Program-made: the position numbers and the translations under genes
Shown: in pieces, positions 55,993 to 64,000 of the stretch
How the letters are laid out: each line of letters starts with the position of its first letter
Numbering within the stretch: position 1 is the stretch's first letter
The notes under the pieces: model-generated
Told to the model about the DNA's origin: nothing
What the model saw: only the letters and a program-made list of their open reading frames with translations
Database searches by the model: none
Source: Candidatus Scalindua sp.
Lineage (GTDB): Bacteria; Planctomycetota; Brocadiia; Brocadiales; Scalinduaceae
NCBI GenBank assembly: GCA_031316155.1
Contig: JALDRB010000016.1
Span: 17,861 to 81,860 of the forward strand
Direction: 5' to 3'
Length of the DNA: 64,000 nucleotides

Positions 55993-58146
55993 ATGCATGA
56001 TACATTAAAAAGAGTTTTTGGTTTTCAATCCTTTCGTCCGAACCAGAAAGTCATTATAAACCACATACTGAAAAAAAGAGATGTCTTTGCGGTAATGTCC
56101 ACGGGAGGAGGAAAATCTCTCTGTTATCAATTGCCTGCTAAGATAATGGAGGGAACTACGGTTGTCATAAGTCCCCTGATATCTCTCATGAAGGATCAGG
56201 TTGATGCTGCCCTTGGAAATGGAATAGCAGCAGCCTTCCTGAACAGTTCTCTAAGCTCTGAAGAGATGTCAGCCGTAAACCATAAGCTTCATAATCATGC
56301 GCTGGAGCTGCTCTATATTGCACCGGAACGATTTGCCATGCCGAACTTTCTCGAAAGTCTGAGAAGTGTTCCTCTCTCCCTTTTTGCCGTTGATGAAGCA
56401 CACTGTATCTCTGAGTGGGGACACGATTTTCGCCCCGATTATCTGAACCTGTCTAATTTAACCCGGGCCTTTCCGAACATTCCGGTTGCGGCGTTTACGG
56501 CCACAGCCACTCCAAATGTTCAGGACGATATTATCAATAAGATCGGACTCAGGACTCCCTATATTGTCCGTGCATCTTTCAATCGCCCGAATCTCTTTTA
56601 TCAGGTAAAGAGAAAGAAAGAGGTTGGTTCACAGATACTGGAATTTCTCAGGGAACATGGCAATGAACCGGGAATAATTTATCGTACTACCCGTGATTCC
56701 GTTGCTAAATTAGCTGAGTTTCTCGTAAGCAACGGTATCAGTGCATTACCCTACCATGCGGGGCTGGAAGGAGAAGTCCGCAGGGCGAACCAGGAGGCAT
56801 TCAGTAAGGATAAGGTGAACGTAATTGTAGCGACTATTGCATTTGGTATGGGTATTGACAAATCAAACGTCCGTTTTGTTATTCATGCAGATTTACCGAA
56901 AAATATAGAAGGCTATTATCAGGAAACAGGAAGGGCGGGACGTGATGGTGAGTTGGCAAATTGCATCCTTTTTTTTGCAGTGCAGGATATTTCGAAGATC
57001 AGGTATTTTATAGACCAGGTGCAGGATGGTGTGGAGAGGTCAATTGTAATGCATAAGTTGAACCAAATGGTTGCGTACGCTTCGCATTATGTGTGCAGAC
57101 GCAGACAACTACTCGGGTATTTCGGTGAGAGTTATCCAGAAGAAAATTGTGGAGCGTGTGATGTTTGTGTCGGTATGGTTGAGAAGGTTGATGCCACAGT
57201 TGATGCTCAGATAGTGATGTCTGCCATGGCAAGAACTGACCAGCGTTTTGGAATTAATCATATTATTGATATCGTAACAGGAGCTAATACGAGCCGTATC
57301 CGTGAACTGAATCATGACGAGGTTAAGACGTATGGCGCCGGCAGGCACAAAGAGAAAGATCACTGGAGATTTATCGTTGACGAGCTTCTGGCGCAAGAGG
57401 CAATTGTTCAAGATGGGGGGCAATATCCTGTCCTGAAACTGACGAAGAAAGGTTCCAACATCCTCTATGGCAGAGAAGCTGTTACGGCGTTAAAGAGAGA
57501 AGAGGTAAAAAAGAGGACAAAACTACCCAAAGGTATTCACTATGAATCGTTTGATGAAGCCCTGTTTGAAAGACTTCGCCTCCTCAGAATAAAATTTGCA
57601 GAAGAGCAGCAGGTACCTCCGTATATCATATTTTCAGATATGACTCTGCACGAGATGTGCGTATATTATCCAGCAACGTTAACCGATATGAAAAAGATCA
57701 GCGGTGTAGGTGATGTGAAGCTTCAAAGGTATGGCGCCGATTTTATCAGTGTGATCAGAAGATACCTGAATGAGAATCCCGGAATCTCAATACCTGATAA
57801 ACAACCGTCTCCTGTAACGGTAAACGAGATACCACTGAAGCGAACAGGTAATACTATTGAAAAGACCTACAAGCTTTTTAAACAGGGACTCTCAGTTAAA
57901 GAGATTGCGGAAATACGTAACCTTGCGATATCTACTATTTCCGGACACATGGAAACCCTTATCAGGGGTGGCCGTGATGTTGAAATTGACCGGCTGATTG
58001 ATCCCGCAAGGCGGGAGTCAATCGAGAAACTGTTTCGAAAACTCAAGACATGGAATACCGCTCCTCTCGTTGACGGAACAAATGGTAAGGTTAGCTATGA
58101 AGAGGCAAAATTGGTACGGGCATATATACTGCGAAAGGCCAGGTAA
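55993..58146 (+). CDS. recQ: ATP-dependent DNA helicase RecQ
   Basis: The 717-residue superfamily 2 helicase unwinds DNA 3' to 5' in recombination and fork repair. Motif I is MSTGGGKSLCYQLPAK (35-50), motif II is FAVDEAHCISEWGHDFRP (DEAH 134-137), and motif VI is GYYQETGRAGRDGELA. The zinc-binding region has CRRRQLLGYFGESYPEENCG followed by ACDVC. A winged-helix region and an HRDC domain follow (LFERLRLLRIKFAEEQQVPP, then ATLTDMKKISGVGDVKLQRY). A helix-turn-helix tail ends it (FKQGLSVKEIAEIRNLAIST), as in the longer RecQ proteins. The upstream region is repeat-derived and has no obvious Shine-Dalgarno sequence. Confidence 0.96.
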   Translation: MHDTLKRVFGFQSFRPNQKVIINHILKKRDVFAVMSTGGGKSLCYQLPAKIMEGTTVVISPLISLMKDQVDAALGNGIAAAFLNSSLSSEEMSAVNHKLHNHALELLYIAPERFAMPNFLESLRSVPLSLFAVDEAHCISEWGHDFRPDYLNLSNLTRAFPNIPVAAFTATATPNVQDDIINKIGLRTPYIVRASFNRPNLFYQVKRKKEVGSQILEFLREHGNEPGIIYRTTRDSVAKLAEFLVSNGISALPYHAGLEGEVRRANQEAFSKDKVNVIVATIAFGMGIDKSNVRFVIHADLPKNIEGYYQETGRAGRDGELANCILFFAVQDISKIRYFIDQVQDGVERSIVMHKLNQMVAYASHYVCRRRQLLGYFGESYPEENCGACDVCVGMVEKVDATVDAQIVMSAMARTDQRFGINHIIDIVTGANTSRIRELNHDEVKTYGAGRHKEKDHWRFIVDELLAQEAIVQDGGQYPVLKLTKKGSNILYGREAVTALKREEVKKRTKLPKGIHYESFDEALFERLRLLRIKFAEEQQVPPYIIFSDMTLHEMCVYYPATLTDMKKISGVGDVKLQRYGADFISVIRRYLNENPGISIPDKQPSPVTVNEIPLKRTGNTIEKTYKLFKQGLSVKEIAEIRNLAISTISGHMETLIRGGRDVEIDRLIDPARRESIEKLFRKLKTWNTAPLVDGTNGKVSYEEAKLVRAYILRKAR

Positions 58147-58149
58147 TAA

Positions 58150-58590
58150 AAAATAAGGAATTACGAATTACAATTTGAGAAACTGGATTTTTGATGATGA
58201 TTAGCTACAAAATCTGAAAGCTTGAAGAGAGAAGCCAGGATTCAGAATTAAGGAGTCAGAATGAAAAGAAAACTAGCTGAAAGATTTCAGAAACTGGTTG
58301 TTTGTCAAAAAGCACAAAATATACCTTAACGCAGAGTTTCTGGGTTAAAACAAAATACTACCAGCCCGACAAAGCCGTTCTGGCGGGAAGTCGTAATGAA
58401 CAAATGTTTAAAGTGGAAATTCTTATATGATTAACTTGAAGAGGTAATTAAACTACATGACCCATAATCACCTACTATTCAGAATTCAGTCTCCCCTGCC
58501 TGAATGACGAAGTCGGTCAGATATCTTCTGAATTCAAAAATGAAAGGCTTCAAAAACAAATCGTAATTCGTAAATCTGAAATCCTTTCCA
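58150..58590 (+). repeat. Family C element, long form, with four-helix-bundle remnant (C3)
   Basis: Both outer blocks of family C are present (AGAAGCCAGGATTCAGAATT near 58230 and ACAAATCGTAATTCGTAA near 58555), but the interior is longer than in copies 1 and 2. Inside, ATG 58261 opens a 22-codon frame reading AERFQKLVVCQKAQN before a stop, which matches the start of four-helix-bundle proteins (FxxLxVWQKA). The rest of 58330-58540 and of 58591-58800 shows no gene. Confidence 0.6.
58261..58329 (+). pseudogene. N-terminal remnant of a four-helix-bundle (S23/IVP-like) gene
   Basis: A 22-residue frame, MKRKLAERFQKLVVCQKAQN and a stop, resembles the start of S23-type four-helix proteins. The family C copies at 17.1 and 55.7 kb also begin ATGAAAAGAAA at the same place but diverge at once, as if the gene had been deleted from them. 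Confidence 0.5.
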
Positions 58591-58806
58591 ACTCGTTCGG
58601 GTTAGATATGAATGCAATAATGAGAAAGACGAAAAGAGGGAGACGAAAAAAGCTGTGCTTTTTGATAAAAATCCTGCGCAGCATCTATTCACAATATTTT
58701 GCTTGTTTTTACCGATTCTTGTGCGTAACATAATGTTCTGGAATAAGGTATATACCTTATTTTACTGTGGATAACGATTTCATAAATTGCCATGAGTATC
58801 TTTAGA

Positions 58807-58897
58807 TATACTCATCTCGTAATGGTTTTCTGACCTGCCTGTGCGTAAGGAACGCACGCAGACAGGTAAAACCGAAAACCAAATCGGTTTTAGTATA
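58807..58897 (+). repeat. Family A MITE-like element, copy 7 (91 bp, short form)
   Basis: TATACTCATCTCGTAATGG, then the hairpin CCTGCCTGTGCGTAAGGAAC with GCACGCAGACAGG, then ACCGAAAACCAAATCGGTTT and TAGTATA. It is nearly identical, in opposite orientation, to copy 6. It lies 145 bases upstream of the lipoprotein start. Confidence 0.85.
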
Positions 58898-59041
58898 ACA
58901 TTATGCACATTCCGGGGTTGGGAGTAATTGAAACACGGTTACGCTCTTTATCAGAGAATTGTTGGCGATTCGATTGTTCTGATCTGCACATTTAATGAGT
59001 TCTTTGTTAAACATTGTATTTTCACATGGAGAATGGTTACT

Positions 59042-59776
59042 ATGTATTTAAAGAGAAATAGTTTCTATAGGGTTTCTGTCGCACTGGTTATGGCATTTGC
59101 CATGTATGGTTGCCATACTGCGGGTAATACGATTACGCCTGAATCGTCAGTTCCAAGTTCACAATCAACTCCCGTACACCTCGATGCAAAAAATCCTGAG
59201 ACAATGAAACAAGAAACAGGACTTGTGAAGGAAGAGAATACTGTTAGAGAAAAATCAACTCCCGTCAAAAACAGCGAAGTTATGACGAAAAAGTATCCCG
59301 TTGAAGGAACGGAAAAATCTGCCGAGACGGAAAAAATGTCTGTTGAAGAGTTTGAGAAGAATCTTTTCAGTAAGTGGTCTGGTTTGTTGGGTCATGGAGG
59401 AGTATCTCAGGTAAGCCCGGCAGAGAAAACAACAGAAGAAAGCAGCGAACAGGAAGCCGGAAAACCTGAAGGGAGTGAAGAGAAATCGTTTCCTGAACTT
59501 GAGAAGAAGGTGGTTGGTAAGTGGTTAAACGAGAAGGAGACAGAATCAATGGAGTTTTTTGATGATAAGACCATATTTATTGGGAACGAACAAGGTTCCC
59601 GTCAAATGATAAAGGGTAATTTCAGGTTTGTTGATAGAGACCATCTGTCTGTGGATTTTCAAAAAGGGCTTTTCAGAATGCCATCGATGTCATTCGTCAT
59701 TACGGTTTCCGATAAAGAGCTTACGTTAACAGGTGAAGATGATGGAATCCCAACAACTTATAAAAGGGTAAAATAG
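59042..59776 (+). CDS. Lipoprotein with C-terminal lipocalin-like domain
   Basis: The start is placed at ATG 59042, 10 bases after GGAGA, which yields 244 residues with a proper lipoprotein signal (VSVALVMAFAMYGC, lipobox at about Cys21). An earlier in-frame codon at 58928 would give an implausible N-terminus. About 120 residues of polar, glutamate-rich linker follow (TEKSAETEKMSVEEFEKNLF). A small beta domain of about 85 residues ends it (VVGKWLNEKETESMEFFDDK, then GNFRFVDRDHLSVDFQKGLF), resembling the 'GxW' lipocalin/DUF5640-like barrels. The function is unknown. It is flanked by MITE copies on both sides. Confidence 0.68.
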   Translation: MYLKRNSFYRVSVALVMAFAMYGCHTAGNTITPESSVPSSQSTPVHLDAKNPETMKQETGLVKEENTVREKSTPVKNSEVMTKKYPVEGTEKSAETEKMSVEEFEKNLFSKWSGLLGHGGVSQVSPAEKTTEESSEQEAGKPEGSEEKSFPELEKKVVGKWLNEKETESMEFFDDKTIFIGNEQGSRQMIKGNFRFVDRDHLSVDFQKGLFRMPSMSFVITVSDKELTLTGEDDGIPTTYKRVK

Positions 59777-59803
59777 CACTACCTTGTTACTGAAGGTCGT
59801 ATA

Positions 59804-59948
59804 TATACTCATCTTATAATGGTTTTCGGGCCTGCCTGTGCGAAAGGAACGCACGTAGACAGGTAAAATCCAAAAATTATTTTGCCCGAGTAAAGTCCTC
59901 GGTGCCTTTTGTCCGGGGATACCTTCACCAAGCTTTGGTTTTAGTATA
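59804..59948 (+). repeat. Family A MITE-like element, copy 8 (145 bp)
   Basis: TATACTCATCTTATAATGG start, the CCTGCCTGTGCG/CGCACGTAGACAGG hairpin, the GTCCTCGG...GGGGATACC module, and a shortened right end TTGGTTTTAGTATA. It ends only 6 bases before the Shine-Dalgarno AAGGAGG of the AsmA-like gene, so that gene is transcribed through or from this element. Confidence 0.82.
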
Positions 59949-59962
59949 TTCAAGGAGGTGTT

Positions 59963-62953
59963 ATGAAAAAACAAAACAACAACATCTTAACATTTGAAAC
60001 ACAAACAAGAAAGAGAAGATGGCCTCTCATAACGGGGATATCTGCAGGTGCTGTGTTTGGTATATTAGTAATACTCCTGTTTCTCATCCCAACAATTGTT
60101 TCTACCAATATGGCAAAAAACAGGATCATAAATGCTCTGGAAACAAACCTGGATCGTAAAGTGGAAATTGATGATATCAGGATGAGTTGGTCGGATGGGT
60201 TGGATGTCAGAAATATTCTTATTAAGGAGAGGGAAGGTGTTCCGGGAGATGCGTTTGTGAAAGTTGACAGGTTTTATTGTAACATCAGGTTCTTTCCACT
60301 CATAAAAAAACAGATCAGAATCAGAGAGCTTATTATTGATAGCCCTGAAGTAGTTGTTCATCGATACAGGGATACGGTGTTTAAGGGTGATGACAGCAAG
60401 GTACCAAAACCCAAACCATCACCTGAGACAGAACGAGGGAGTGTTCCCGAAGTTACTGAAAAAAAGGTTGAAGAACCAGCGTTTTCAGCGCTTGCTCTTC
60501 CCTTTGCTCTTGATGTTGAATTAAATGCGAAGATCAACAACGGGAAATTCACATTCATTGATCACAGAATACGGGAAAAAACCGTTATAAATAACCTGAA
60601 TACTATGTTGAAGATAGAGTCTCTGGATAAACCAATTGAACTGAAAAGTACTTTCGGTATTGAAGCAAAAGGTGAGACGGAACAGGCAGATATTTCCATG
60701 AATCTATCATTGGTGAAAGATGGGGAGGTTAACCCAAAATATGCCCGTGGTTCTTTCCAGTTGAAGACGAGTTTTGCGCAGGTGATTACCGATTTTGATA
60801 TGACAAAATTTACTGGTGATGGCGCGAAAGGCCTGGAACTGAACTTACATGTGGATACGAAGGGGTTAACCGACAAACTTGCAGGGATACTGGGTTTGCC
60901 CGAGGGTTTGCAAGTGGAGGGTGTTTGTAACTCAAAAATTACAGCGAGCGGCCGGTTTGATAAACTTATAAATGTTGATGGAAACACAGAGCTCGTGAAC
61001 CTTACTGTTTCAGGCGGCCCTCTTAAGGATAAACCCATTAAAGAGCTCAATGTTAAATTGCTTCAAAGTGCTGATATAGACATAGTAAATGATGAAATTA
61101 AGATATATCGGTTTGGTTTTGATTCAGCTTTTGCACAGACCGGGATTACGGGACTTGTTACTGATATGAGAAGTGCCGGGAATCTGGATCTCAAGATGTA
61201 CTTGAATTGTGATATGGCCAGGTTGGTTAGTGAAATGGGAGGCCTGTTACCGGAAGGGGTAGCAGCAGGGGGAAATATACAGACAAATATGACAATTCAA
61301 GGCGATCGAAAGAAGTCGATAATAGATGGTAAGACAGTTATTAAAGATCTGTTTTTCAAACAGGATACCTTCGGTCCTCTCTCTGAACCTGAAATTCTTA
61401 TTACTCATAACGTCACATGCGATATTCTTGACAAGAGTCTTCTCATCAAAGAGTTCGGTTTGACTGGTAGCTCTGTAGAAATGAGAACGTCAGGCGCCCT
61501 GAATCATGAGAAAGAGATATTCCTGAATGTATTTCTGGCGGTAAAGGACTTGAAAAAACTCGTTGACACTCTTGCTGGTATTGTATCATTGCCCCAGGGG
61601 CTCAAACTCAGCGGGAAAACCGTTACCGAAATGAAAGTAAAAGGTGACAGAGAAAAAGGAATCACCCTTAGTGGTAAGACAAATCTAAACGGTGTTAATG
61701 TGGCCGGCGGACCATTAAAAGACGCACGGATTTCAAACCTCAGCCTTATACTTATGCATACTCTTGAACACGACATGGCCAGGGATATGCTTCATGTTGA
61801 GCGGTTGGATGTTGTTTCCGATTTTCTGGACATGAAATCCAAAGGGGAAATAAAAAATTTATCTCAGGTGATGGACATTGATTACGGGGCTTCCCTGAAC
61901 CTGAATCTCGACGAGTCAACAAAGCTGTTTGCGGATCTGTATCCCGAAAATATGATGATGACGGGTAAAGGGAGTGTTGATTTTGCTTTACGCGGAAAAT
62001 TACCGGCAGATCTTAAAAAGATTGATGAATTGGATTTTCATGGAAACGTATCCGTTGATAAGGTGAAGTATGGTGCATACAATATAACGGATTTAAAATC
62101 TGCATTTCGCCTGGATGACGGAATCTTTGCCACAGAGGAATGTACCTTTGGCCTGAATGAAGGAGAGGGGAAAATATTTGCAAAGGCAATCCTTAAAGAA
62201 GAGAAACCTCCAACGGAATTCAGTTTGAATTTGACGGATGTGCATATTAATCAGAAGATGGACATTTTGGCATACATTATACCAATCCTTTCTGCACGTG
62301 ATGGAGAGATGTCCGGTAAGTTAAATATGGACATCTCGGCTCAGGGGAAAGGTCTGGACTGGCAGGAGGAATTGAGCAAGACTCTCAAAGCTGAGGGAAA
62401 TATCAGTATCAGGGACGGATTAATAAAGGGGGATAAGATTCTCTCTCAAATTATCAGGCATGAAGCTTTTCAATTCGATGAGTTGACTGCGCCGATTAAA
62501 GTTGAAGACGGTAAAATATTTACTGAAAATGTACAGGTTAACGGCAGAGAATTTGACATTGGTTTGTCAGGGTGGACTTCTTTCGATGGCCGAATGGAAT
62601 ACATGGTTGAATCTGAGGCTGTGGCTAAATATTTGGGTGGAGATGCGGAGAAAATACTTGGTATGCTGGGCAAAGGTTCCAAGCTGCCAATAGTTATTAC
62701 CGGCACAGTAGAGAAACCAAGGATAACCTTCAAACTCCCTAAATCTGAAAAAGGTATCGGTGGTATTCTGGAAGGAATAGGAGGGGAGTTAGGGAGATCA
62801 AAACAAAAAAGCGAGAAGACCGAAACTGTTGAAAAGAAGGAAGAATCAAAGAGCGGTGAACCCTCAAAGGAGGCACAACCAGAAGAAATCAAGAAGGAAA
62901 AAATCAAAAAAGAAGAGATAGTAGAAAAACTTTTGAAAGATCTGTTTAAATAA
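59963..62953 (+). CDS. AsmA-family envelope protein
   Basis: The 996-residue protein has an N-terminal membrane anchor (WPLITGISAGAVFGILVILL and IPTIV) followed by IINALETNLDRKVEIDDIRM, the typical AsmA start. Long beta-rich stretches include three similar blocks: LEVELNLHVDTKGL-like, SLPQGLKLSGKTVTEMKVKG and LNMDISAQGKGLDWQEELSK. The AsmA C-terminal module follows (LKAEGNISIRDGLIKGDKIL, then VNGREFDIGLSGWTSFDGRM and KLPIVITGTVEKPRITFKLP). A lysine/glutamate-rich tail of about 50 residues ends it. It likely lies in the inner membrane with a periplasmic groove for phospholipid. AAGGAGG precedes ATG 59963. It is intact, unlike the frameshifted relative at 11745. Confidence 0.87.
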   Translation: MKKQNNNILTFETQTRKRRWPLITGISAGAVFGILVILLFLIPTIVSTNMAKNRIINALETNLDRKVEIDDIRMSWSDGLDVRNILIKEREGVPGDAFVKVDRFYCNIRFFPLIKKQIRIRELIIDSPEVVVHRYRDTVFKGDDSKVPKPKPSPETERGSVPEVTEKKVEEPAFSALALPFALDVELNAKINNGKFTFIDHRIREKTVINNLNTMLKIESLDKPIELKSTFGIEAKGETEQADISMNLSLVKDGEVNPKYARGSFQLKTSFAQVITDFDMTKFTGDGAKGLELNLHVDTKGLTDKLAGILGLPEGLQVEGVCNSKITASGRFDKLINVDGNTELVNLTVSGGPLKDKPIKELNVKLLQSADIDIVNDEIKIYRFGFDSAFAQTGITGLVTDMRSAGNLDLKMYLNCDMARLVSEMGGLLPEGVAAGGNIQTNMTIQGDRKKSIIDGKTVIKDLFFKQDTFGPLSEPEILITHNVTCDILDKSLLIKEFGLTGSSVEMRTSGALNHEKEIFLNVFLAVKDLKKLVDTLAGIVSLPQGLKLSGKTVTEMKVKGDREKGITLSGKTNLNGVNVAGGPLKDARISNLSLILMHTLEHDMARDMLHVERLDVVSDFLDMKSKGEIKNLSQVMDIDYGASLNLNLDESTKLFADLYPENMMMTGKGSVDFALRGKLPADLKKIDELDFHGNVSVDKVKYGAYNITDLKSAFRLDDGIFATEECTFGLNEGEGKIFAKAILKEEKPPTEFSLNLTDVHINQKMDILAYIIPILSARDGEMSGKLNMDISAQGKGLDWQEELSKTLKAEGNISIRDGLIKGDKILSQIIRHEAFQFDELTAPIKVEDGKIFTENVQVNGREFDIGLSGWTSFDGRMEYMVESEAVAKYLGGDAEKILGMLGKGSKLPIVITGTVEKPRITFKLPKSEKGIGGILEGIGGELGRSKQKSEKTETVEKKEESKSGEPSKEAQPEEIKKEKIKKEEIVEKLLKDLFK

Positions 62954-63017
62954 GTTAAAGCGTTTCCGCGTGTCAAAGACTTGTGTGAAAAAAGTTCCCG
63001 CCCGCCTAGCTTGATGC

Positions 63018-63285
63018 AGAGGAAATTCAATGTTACCAGAATTGTCGGCGGTTAAGAAACCAGACCGGATAACTCGGTCAGACGGGTAAGCACCAAATAA
63101 TAAATTCTAAATAACAAACAAATCACAATAAACAAACACAAAATTCCAAACAGACTGGTTTTGATTGTTTCTGTCTGCCGACAGGCAGGCGCAGAGAGGT
63201 AATTTTTTAACTCCTGTTTGATGATTCTGGCTCGTCCAGGTTACGCATAATAAAACGCAAGGATTTTGCTGAAGACCTAGATTGT
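63018..63285 (+). repeat. Family B element, short form (B4)
   Basis: GAGGAAATTCAATGTTACCAG, then GGTAAGCACCAAATAATAAA, CAAATAACAAACAAATCACA, CTGCCGACAGGCAGGCGCAG, and CTCCTGTTTGATGATTCTGG, ending TTACGCATAATAAAACGC and AAGGATTTTGCTGAAGACC. Compared with B2 the right-hand inverted arm is largely deleted. It fills the gap between the AsmA-like and CvpA genes. Confidence 0.8.
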
Positions 63286-63349
63286 ACCGTTACGGTTCGG
63301 AATGGGCAGGTTTTAAACGAACATTGATTAGCTACGCATATTGAAGACC

Positions 63350-63877
63350 ATGAACTGGTTAGATTATACTTTGATAATATTTATAGCAATTGGAACCATC
63401 CTTGGGCTTGCAACAGGGCCATTGTGGCAAGTTTATCGAATGTTTTCTCTGGTAATTTCAGTGGTTGGTGCCATAGTGCTTCATCCAATCTCAAGCAGTG
63501 TCTTTCACGGCTTGTTTAGTCCTGAAACTTCGAGTATTCTTGCATACTCTGCAGTATTTTTTGTCATCCTGATACTTACCTACGTTCTAGGTAAGTTATT
63601 CAAATCTCTGCTTGTAAACAGAAAATTTGGATTTTTCGGGAGGATTTTAGGAGGGGGTGTGGCACTCCTGAAAACAACCATTCTGTGTTGCATCTTCATA
63701 TCAGGGGTATCATACCTGGGAAATAACAGAACGGATGCTATCATAAACGATTCGCTCATTGCAAAGAATCTTGAAGATGTCTCTCGGGACACCATTTCCG
63801 AGTTTCCCGTAGGAATCAAAGAGGTTTTGTTTGACAAGGGGGACGGTAACATTCAAAACAGTTCAGGAAAGGAGTAA
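63350..63877 (+). CDS. CvpA-family membrane protein
   Basis: The start is set at ATG 63350 (a TTG lies three codons upstream), giving 175 residues. Four membrane helices are visible: YTLIIFIAIGTILGLATG, FSLVISVVGAIVLHPISS, LAYSAVFFVILILTYVLGK and LLKTTILCCIFISGVSYLG. This is the CvpA/colicin V production pattern, with the GFFGRILGGGVALLK segment before the last helix. The family is linked to envelope homeostasis; its exact role is not settled. The gene ends 3 bases before the recA start, suggesting co-transcription. Confidence 0.82.
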   Translation: MNWLDYTLIIFIAIGTILGLATGPLWQVYRMFSLVISVVGAIVLHPISSSVFHGLFSPETSSILAYSAVFFVILILTYVLGKLFKSLLVNRKFGFFGRILGGGVALLKTTILCCIFISGVSYLGNNRTDAIINDSLIAKNLEDVSRDTISEFPVGIKEVLFDKGDGNIQNSSGKE

Positions 63878-63880
63878 TCA

Positions 63881-64000
63881 ATGGCGAAGTTGCAAAAGGC
63901 AGAGAATGAGGAAAAGGTGAAAGGAGAGAAAGCCGAGACAGTAGAGATGGGGAAAAAGGATCAGGCTCTTGAGAGAGCAGTTTCTCAGATTGAAAGACAA
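63881..64000 (+). CDS. recA: RecA recombinase, N-terminal part (3' end outside window)
   Basis: The first 40 codons are visible. After a lysine/glutamate-rich leader (EEKVKGEKAETVEMG) they read KKDQALERAVSQIERQ, which matches the first conserved helix of RecA just ahead of the usual FGKGSIM motif. ATG 63881 has AAAGGAG upstream at good spacing. RecA forms filaments on single-stranded DNA for recombination and SOS induction. The leader is longer than in E. coli RecA, as in several other phyla. The nucleotide-binding core lies beyond the window. Confidence 0.88.
   Translation, partial: MAKLQKAENEEKVKGEKAETVEMGKKDQALERAVSQIERQ

Overview
This 64 kb bacterial window has moderate to low GC and widely scattered intergenic repeats. 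The most telling marker is a complete nine-gene Na+-type F-ATPase ('N-ATPase') operon in the order atpD-C-Q-R-B-E-F-A-G. Together with the many lipoproteins, AsmA-like and Mla proteins, these genes indicate a Gram-negative-type envelope. N-ATPase operons are known from anammox planctomycetes among others, and the general character fits Brocadiales (Scalindua/Kuenenia type). That assignment is inference: no rRNA or diagnostic metabolic gene is present.

Layout. 1-2.6 kb: ybbR (partial), pdxJ, dapA (frameshifted) and folE, all on the + strand. 2.7-11.3 kb: a TolC-like outer-membrane protein, moeB/thiF, wrecks of a class III nucleotide cyclase and a cNMP-binding protein, pgi, a glycine-zipper lipoprotein and a PAS protein. 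11.4-20.4 kb: an outer-membrane-protein remnant, a very large AsmA-like gene, unknown membrane and lipoproteins, and an LssY_C lipoprotein. 20.4-23.7 kb: a gene graveyard with a truncated LssY_C paralogue, an IS1380 transposase fragment, an RND efflux fragment, a membrane-protein fragment, an HD-GYP scrap and a broken K+ channel. 23.9-30.4 kb: a first Mla/MCE lipid-transport operon (STAS-MlaE, MlaF, MlaD, auxiliary lipoprotein), followed by SYLF and DUF3313 envelope proteins. 30.8-46.8 kb, mostly - strand: the N-ATPase operon, split between atpA and atpG by about 8.7 kb of defence-type genes (an AAA ATPase/DUF4276 pair, a type III restriction-modification mod and res, and a DUF559 nuclease-like gene). 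47.1-49.9 kb: a second, four-gene Mla operon (E-F-D-C). 50.3-64 kb: a cold-shock protein with a terminator-like leader hairpin, an unknown secreted protein, mgtE, tex, recQ, a lipoprotein, a second AsmA-like protein, a CvpA-family protein and the start of recA.

Three families of short repeats thread through the window. Family A has eight copies of a 91-177 bp MITE-like element with TATACT...AGTATA ends. Families B and C are AT-rich inverted-arm elements, and one copy of each still holds a whole or partial four-helix-bundle (S23/IVP-like) gene; the others look like internally deleted derivatives. Copies sit inside both the N-ATPase and Mla operons, and one supplies the last codons and stop of tex.

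Many apparent frameshifts (dapA, cyclase, AsmA, mod, res, K+ channel) are single-base indels. Some sit in homopolymers and may be sequencing errors. Others are accompanied by substitutions, such as DEAH to DKAH in res and nonsense codons in the RND and four-helix genes, and so look like real decay.
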